Shown: one piece after another, positions 6,138 to 10,000 of the stretch
Numbering within the stretch: position 1 is the first letter of the stretch
How the letters are laid out: each line of letters starts with the position of its first letter
Source of the DNA: Penaeus vannamei
Taxonomy: Eukaryota; Arthropoda; Malacostraca; Decapoda; Penaeidae
Assembly (NCBI RefSeq): GCF_042767895.1
Contig: NC_091551.1
Coordinates: forward strand, 11,034,085 to 11,044,084
Length of the DNA: 10,000 nucleotides
Direction of reading: 5' to 3'
The notes under the pieces: model-generated
The model's database searches: none
What the model was told of the DNA's origin: nothing
Seen by the model: the letters and a program-made list of their open reading frames with translations, nothing else
Translations under genes and position numbers: made by a program

Positions 6138-6238
6138 TCCCCCGGGGAATCAAAACCGGGTCTACGGATTCGGGCCGAGTGGTTCAGTTTTATTATCACC
6201 ATTGTCATTGTTATATAACCATGATCAGTAACATGTGG
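6138..6238. other. Copy-B-specific segment with tRNA-like fragment
   Basis: It replaces the 320-bp segment of copy A. On the minus strand, 6143-6172 reads as a decayed Gln-type T-arm with the 3' half of an anticodon arm (GAATCCGTAGACCCGG). It then joins ggccgagtggttcag, which on the plus strand (6174-6188) resembles a Ser/Leu A box. ATT/ATC sequence follows to the CA repeat. It is a chimeric tRNA-like junction. Homopolymer irregularities nearby make single bases unreliable. Confidence 0.45.
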
Positions 6239-6283
6239 GCGCACACACAGATACACACACACACGCACGTACACATGCACACA
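6239..6283. repeat. CA-rich microsatellite (copy B)
   Basis: Shorter counterpart of 1663-1746, with one CAGATA interruption and the same acgcacgtaca core. Confidence 0.92.
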
Positions 6284-6367
6284 AATGAACACACAAATGT
6301 TGCATAAAACCCTCTCCCAACCCTTTTCTGTTGCCCCTCGTCACCGTGGCCGAGAGGGTAAGGGCGC

Positions 6368-6402
6368 CAGATTCGAAACCCGCGATCGCGAGTTCGAATC
6401 TG
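6368..6402. repeat. Loopless inverted repeat over the B box (copy B)
   Basis: Same structure as 1830-1862, extended by one pair at the outer end (c6368-g6402). It has the same bulged A (6376) and one C/A mismatch (6380/6391). The central cgcgatcgcg is a perfect palindrome. Confidence 0.85.
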
Positions 6403-6427
6403 CAAAAGGGAGCCAAAAGTGCTCCCT

Positions 6428-6506
6428 CTGATTGCAACCTCGCCCGGGGCTGAAAGACATGAAGAGTCCCGGGCACAAAAAGAGACGCCCGCCGGGTTGC
6501 AATCAG
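6428..6506 (+). repeat. Nested double hairpin in SINE body (copy B)
   Basis: The outer stem pairs 6428-6439 with 6495-6506, 12 perfect pairs. The inner stem pairs 6442-6451 with 6465-6474, 9 Watson-Crick pairs and one G-U (6449/6467), with a 13-nt loop. Relative to copy A both stem substitutions keep pairing in a plus-strand RNA. Confidence 0.8.
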
Positions 6507-6537
6507 TTTTTCCTTATTGTGTATTTTTATGTATGTG

Positions 6538-6579
6538 TTTGTACTTGTGTGTGTTCGTGTGGGCTATGTGCAACTCATG
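6538..6579 (+). repeat. Internal direct repeat r1 (first member, copy B)
   Basis: Copy B equivalent of 1990-2031, ending in gtgcaactcatg. Its partner is at 7142-7183. Confidence 0.7.
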
Positions 6580-6599
6580 CTGCTAATATTTATTTTCCT

Positions 6600-7090
6600 A
6601 TTTCAGTGCAGGACGTCAAAGGAAGACATATTTCTTTGTAAAATATACGTATATTCAAATGTAATTGCACGTGTACAGAAATATGTCCCTGAAACTTTAT
6701 CTCCATTCATGTATGTGTAAATATGTCTATGAATTTGTGTGAAGTAAAATCGAACAAGAAAGGTAAAAGAAAAAAGGCGAAGAAACACAAAGAATATAGA
6801 TGAGGAACAAAACAATAACTAAGAAAAAAGTAAGGTGTGAAAATGACAATAAAATAAAATAAAAATTCGGATAAGAAAATGAAAACGTCACAATATTAAT
6901 AACAAAAAATAAAGGAGAGTAGAAAATGCGATAAACATGCGAAAGAAAGACAAATTGTGAAAAATAATAAATACAAAAAAGGCTAAAAATTACGTAAACA
7001 TTCGAAAGTATAAGTTAAAGTATAGAAAGTACAAATAAAAGAACAATAATATAAATGATGATAATGATGATAATGATAATTATAAAAGAA
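6600..7090. other. A-rich non-coding spacer (copy B)
   Basis: Counterpart of 2050-2600, with the same conserved first 200 bp and a shorter A-rich second part. AAAT units and one aaaatgcgataaa occurrence have been lost. It ends in a small ATGATA microsatellite (7055-7081). No gene is seen. Confidence 0.6.
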
Positions 7091-7141
7091 GCCGCACCGG
7101 TTGGATTATTTTGTCTTGCGTTTTGTTTGTGTGTGTATTTG

Positions 7142-7183
7142 TTTGTATTTATGTGCGTGCGTGTGGGTCAGGTGCAACTCATG
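7142..7183 (+). repeat. Internal direct repeat r1 (second member, copy B)
   Basis: Copy B equivalent of 2650-2691. It is followed by the same attggtcaac sequence and leads into conserved island 1. Confidence 0.7.
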
Positions 7184-7235
7184 ATTGGTCAACAAAAACA
7201 CTACCATTTTTTCTGTCAAAAACGTCCTCAATCTG

Positions 7236-7829
7236 TATCGTTCAGCTTTCAGTAGAATAGCTTATTTTGCGAGACATATTTGCGAGAATTGTTGTGCAAG
7301 ACAGCAGTCGAGGAGAGAATAACGGCTATCACTAGAAGCACTCAGAGGGCGCATACCTCCGCCAAGGCAATAGGGTCACTGATGCAATAAGAATATTCAC
7401 ACTTGATGCATCGATTATTGCAAATGAAAGAGTGGCCGATAATTTGCAAGGATTACTCGCCCTTTACTCACTGTTCCTTTTCCATTTTTTCCTTCGCCAA
7501 TTCAGATGAACACAAGGCGAAAACGACGTTGAGTGCGAAAACATATAAAAAGAGGCTGGAATCCTTAAATATTACTGTAACTTTTTCCCTTTCACTCTGT
7601 TTCCCAGAAGGCCTTGCGATTCTCGGAGGCCGATGCGCGCCAGAGGTCAGCCTCGGCGTCGACCTCTTCTTTTGAACTGAAGACACGAGAAGGCCAGAGA
7701 GCAGTCTTATCATGGGAGACGGACTGGACATTCTGTGCACAGTGGAGGAAGGCGTTATATAGTGGTTTATTTCTTCGCTGTATTATCGGATTCGAATATC
7801 ATTCTCGTTTTGTTTAATTCCTTTCACTT
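7236..7829. other. Conserved non-repetitive island 1 (copy B)
   Basis: Near-identical partner of 2740-3338. Of the three substitutions in 7612-7734, one is silent (AGA/AGG Arg) and the other two together change one residue (Ala to Thr) in the shared plus-strand frame. That is too little to judge selection. The frame is not maintained after TDWTF because of an indel near 7735-7750. I do not recognise a product. Confidence 0.55.
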
Positions 7830-7840
7830 TTACTTTAAAC

Positions 7841-7845
7841 TCTCA

Positions 7846-7884
<39 letters not shown>

Positions 7885-8017
7885 TCTCTCTCCCTCTCTC
7901 TCTCCCTCTCTCCCCTCTCCCCTCTCTCTCTCCGTCTCCCTCTCTCCTCTTCCTCTCTCCGTTCTCCCTTCTCCCTCGCTCTCAATTCCTCCTCCTTCCA
8001 TCCCTCTCCTCTTTCCT
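7841..8017 (+). repeat. Polypyrimidine CT/CCT tract (copy B)
   Basis: About 175 bp in which nearly every plus-strand base is C or T. It is a perfect CT array for the first 40 bases, then increasingly interrupted by CCC, G and TTCC. It is longer and more degenerate than the pure CT array of copy A. Confidence 0.93.
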
Positions 8018-8103
8018 GGGGGACTTTATATCATTTAGTTATCGTATAAGCAATTTATATTTCGGATAATCAGATCCAATAATGGATATACAAGGATGAG
8101 AAA

Positions 8104-8105
<2 letters not shown>

Positions 8106-8168
<63 letters not shown>
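8106..8168. repeat. TA microsatellite (copy B)
   Basis: An uninterrupted TA array of about 63 bp, longer than the 45-bp interrupted one in copy A. It abuts the Val-like T-arm. Confidence 0.96.
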
Positions 8169-8169
<1 letters not shown>

Positions 8170-8170
8170 A

Positions 8171-8226
8171 CTCGGGATCGAACCGAGGACCTTGCGCGTG
8201 TGAAGCGCACGTACACACACTACGGA
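8171..8226 (-). repeat. tRNA-Val(CAC)-like SINE head, copy B
   Basis: Better preserved than copy A. The T-arm stem CTCGG/CCGAG around TTCGATC is perfect. The anticodon stem TGCGC/GCGCA encloses TTCACAC, and ccgtagtgt at the 5' end matches the start of animal tRNA-Val. The D-arm is collapsed to about gtgtgtacg and the 3' side runs into TA repeats, so no acceptor stem can form. Confidence 0.72.
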
Positions 8227-8365
8227 AAAGTACAGAAAAAGAGAGATAAAAGGGGGGAGGATGACAGATACCGAAAATAAGTGAGATAGAGAGATAGATG
8301 AGGATTGCCGAAAGAGAGAAAAGGAAAGTAGGAGAGAGAATGGTAGATGCGTAGGAATGAAAGAG
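8227..8365 (+). repeat. Purine-rich GA/GATA tract (copy B)
   Basis: Equivalent of about 3707-3845, rich in GAGA and GATA units. It lacks the AT-rich 55 bp present at 3652-3706 in copy A. Confidence 0.75.
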
Positions 8366-8388
8366 ATTATAATATTGCCAGATGTTTT

Positions 8389-8411
8389 CGCTCGGGATCG
8401 AACCGAACATG
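8389..8411 (-). repeat. Isolated T-arm-like fragment (copy B)
   Basis: The minus strand contains CGGTTCGATCCCGAGCG, sharing ctcgggatcgaaccga with the Val-like T-arm at 8171. It is a lone B-box-like fragment with no body. Confidence 0.55.
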
Positions 8412-8418
8412 ATTGCTT

Positions 8419-8438
8419 ATATCTATATATATCTATAT

Positions 8439-8485
<47 letters not shown>

Positions 8486-8496
8486 CTTATATCTAT
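8419..8496. repeat. TATATC/TA tract with TA expansion (copy B)
   Basis: Same flanks as 3897-3946 but with a TA run of about 40 bp inserted in the middle. Confidence 0.93.
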
Positions 8497-8880
8497 GTTA
8501 AAATGACGGATAAGAACTATGTTCTTCCTAGCCGCATGTGCAAAACCTCGACTTAAGAGAGGAAATCATTCAAAACATCTTTTTTCCAAGGATGATTAAC
8601 GAACACCGGAAGTCAGTTAAGACCGAAATAAAACGCATGTTACAGAAGAAGGGAATTATTTTTTAATAATAGCGGTTCTCCTGCAGTGCAATGCGGTTCT
8701 TCTTCCCCTATTAATGCCACCGCAGTTTATGCCTGTGTGTTCGTTTTAATGCTCCGAGGCAGAGAAAGCTGTCCTGTTAACAAAAGAGGAATATTAGGCT
8801 TTTGACTTTCCTCATTAATGCGACAGACATTTTCCATTGAAAACTAACAAAGTTGATCCTTTTCCGTCAGCTCTTGCAAT
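8497..8880. other. Conserved non-repetitive island 2 (copy B)
   Basis: Partner of 3946-4320. Identity is very high at 8497-8604 and 8651-8824, with a poorly matching patch between. No gene is recognised. Confidence 0.6.
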
Positions 8881-8887
8881 AATATAT

Positions 8888-8922
8888 ATGATAATGATAA
8901 TGATAATGATAATGATAATGAT
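8888..8922 (+). repeat. Short AATGAT array (copy B)
   Basis: About six AATGAT units at the site where copy A has about 23, followed by AT-rich sequence to about 8985. Confidence 0.95.
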
Positions 8923-8984
8923 ATAGAATATAATAATAATGATAATAATATAATAAAACATAAAAAATAGATATTATTGTTAAA

Positions 8985-9398
8985 ATAAATATCATTGTTA
9001 TTGTCGTCGTTATTATCAATATTACTTTGATTTTTATCATTAACTTCAATAGTGTCATTCTTGTTATTGTTATTGACATTTTCATTATTATCATTATTAT
9101 CATTCTGATAATTAGTATCATTATTATTGTTATCAGTATTATCATTACTATTATCATTATTTTTTTATCTATATTAGCATCACTGATTTTTGTTAGCATT
9201 ATTATTAGTTTTATTGCTGTTGTTATTATTATTTTCATTATCATTATTGTTGTTCTTACTATTATTGTTGCCGTAATCATCTTTCTTTTTATAATCATTA
9301 TTTCTACTTTTACTATTATCGTTATTTCTATTTTCATTATCATTAATATCGTTATTACTATTATCATTACCATATAATTTATTATTATTGCTGCTTAT
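8985..9398. repeat. Degenerate ATT/ATC block leading into copy C
   Basis: Imperfect ATT/ATC/GTT triplets. It aligns with 4525-4842 over its later part but has about 100 extra bases at the start (8990-9100, with gtcgtcg and gtgtcattc). It is non-coding. Confidence 0.82.
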
Positions 9399-9467
9399 TG
9401 GAGCCTTGTCTACATGTGAGAGGAAAAAAAAACGAAAAAAAGAAAAAAATGGTTTACATATTCTCCT

Positions 9468-9705
9468 TCGGGAATCGAACCCGGGTCTTTTCATTTTATT
9501 TTCTGTATTATTATCATTACCATCAATATTGCTATCAATGTTATCATCATTATCATTTATATTGTTATTTATTGAAAAAAAAAACGAAAAGAAATTAGTC
9601 ATTTCCAACTGGTATCCGCCGGGAATCGAACCCGGGTCTACGATTTCAAGAAGATCCGTCGTGCTAAACCCCCTAACCGGTTACATTTTAAGCGGCCGGA
9701 ATTTC
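9468..9705 (-). repeat. T-arm module plus tRNA-Gln-like body, copy C
   Basis: Two minus-strand T-arms lie at 9468-9484 and 9619-9635, spaced 151 bp, so there is one fewer module than in A or B. The terminal tRNA-like body has intact T-arm sequence but extra bases in the anticodon and D-arm regions (aagaagatccg, aaaccccctaaccgg), which destroys the fold. Confidence 0.75.
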
Positions 9706-10000
9706 TTACACTGATGTTCTTTAATGAGTTGTATTATCTTATATTATTTTATATTTCATTTGATTACATTTTTAGATTTTCATTGTCATTGATATTGTTA
9801 TAACTGTTATTATCATCACCATTATAATCATCATTATAATTACCTATTGGAGCCTTGTCTTGATATGACGGAAAAGAACAAGAAAGGAAAAAAATGACGG
9901 TAATTATGTTGTTATTATGATCATTATTATGATTTTTGTTATCATTATCATTATCAGTACTGTTGTTATCATTGTTATTATTGCTGTTATGATTATTCAT
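9706..10000. repeat. AT-rich linker and start of second ATT/ATC block (copy C)
   Basis: This aligns closely with 520-820 of copy A, including the ttgtcttgatatga stretch and the G/A-rich run, then enters ATT/ATC triplets and leaves the window. No gene is present. Confidence 0.8.

Larger units (their letters stand above)
6340..6506 (+). repeat. SINE-like element with tRNA-Ser/Leu-type head, copy B
   Basis: It begins gtcaccg at 6340. The A box tggccgagagggtaagggcg starts at 6347 and the B-box-like gagttcgaatc is at 6390-6400. The gcgccag following the A box matches the Leu/Ser tRNA pattern better than copy A (gcaccag). The body and nested hairpin are conserved. The sequence continues past 6506 into the r1 repeat, as in copy A. 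Confidence 0.65.
4736..9292. repeat. Long tandem repeat unit, copy B (about 4.56 kb)
   Basis: This is the second full copy, collinear with copy A. Non-repetitive islands match very closely: 8673-8824 differs from 4116-4267 at only 4 of 152 positions by eye, 7612-7734 differs from 3120-3242 at 3 of 123, and 7752-7829 is identical to 3261-3338. Microsatellites differ strongly: the AATGAT array is much shorter, the TA tracts longer, and the CT tract more interrupted. Its 6138-6238 segment is unrelated to the corresponding part of copy A. Confidence 0.93.
9293..10000. repeat. Long tandem repeat unit, copy C (5' part only)
   Basis: A third copy begins here and runs off the window. It repeats the ATT/ATC block, the T-arm modules, the Gln-like body and the start of the second ATT/ATC block. 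It has one T-arm module before the tRNA-like body, where copies A and B have two. Its presence shows the array has at least three units. Confidence 0.9.

Noticed and set aside
1..10000. Telomeric or centromeric identity of the array
   Set aside because: There is no TTAGG-type telomere repeat, and nothing in the sequence alone identifies a centromere.

Overview
The window looks like non-coding DNA from a repeat-rich animal genome, most plausibly a decapod crustacean such as a penaeid shrimp. The reasons are the very high density of simple repeats (ATT/ATC, AATGAT, CT, TA, CA), the low GC content, several kinds of tRNA-derived sequence, and the absence of any convincing protein gene. Penaeid genomes are known for extreme microsatellite content, but the taxon is an inference. 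Nothing resembles bacterial gene organisation. I found no coding sequence I would annotate, no rRNA, no intact tRNA gene and no CRISPR array. The open frames through this window encode poly-Ile/Tyr/Asn, Leu-Ser or Thr-His strings, which are translated microsatellites.

The organising structure is a long head-to-tail tandem repeat of about 4.6 kb. Copy A runs from 1 to about 4735, copy B from about 4736 to 9292, and copy C starts near 9293 and leaves the window at 10000. The offset is 4735 bp from A to B and 4557 bp from B to C. Window ends do not coincide with unit ends, so the phase is arbitrary.

The order within one unit (copy A / copy B) is as follows. First comes an ATT/ATC block (1-112 / 4498-4842). 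Then a minus-strand series of tRNA T-arm modules ends in a tRNA-Gln(CTG)-like body (163-518 / 4905-5276). A second ATT/ATC block follows (590-1255 / 5330-6050), then a segment that differs completely between copies (1340-1660 / 6138-6238) and a CA repeat (1663-1746 / 6239-6283). Next is a plus-strand SINE-like element with a tRNA-Ser/Leu-type head and a nested hairpin (1801-1964 / 6340-6506), then A-rich spacer (2050-2600 / 6600-7090) and a conserved non-repetitive island (2740-3338 / 7236-7829). The last part holds a CT tract (3349-3445 / 7841-8017), a TA tract, a minus-strand tRNA-Val(CAC)-like sequence (3597-3651 / 8171-8226), a purine-rich stretch, a TATATC tract, a second conserved island (3946-4320 / 8497-8880) and an AATGAT array (4341-4477 / 8888-8922).

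No genes work together here. The points of interest are the repeat architecture itself, three unrelated tRNA-like sequences at fixed positions in each unit, two unusually strong inverted-repeat structures in the Ser/Leu-type element, and non-repetitive islands that are nearly identical between copies while the flanking simple repeats have changed a great deal. Part of copy B (about 6045-6190) and the tRNA-like bodies of copies A and C carry homopolymer changes that may be consensus error.
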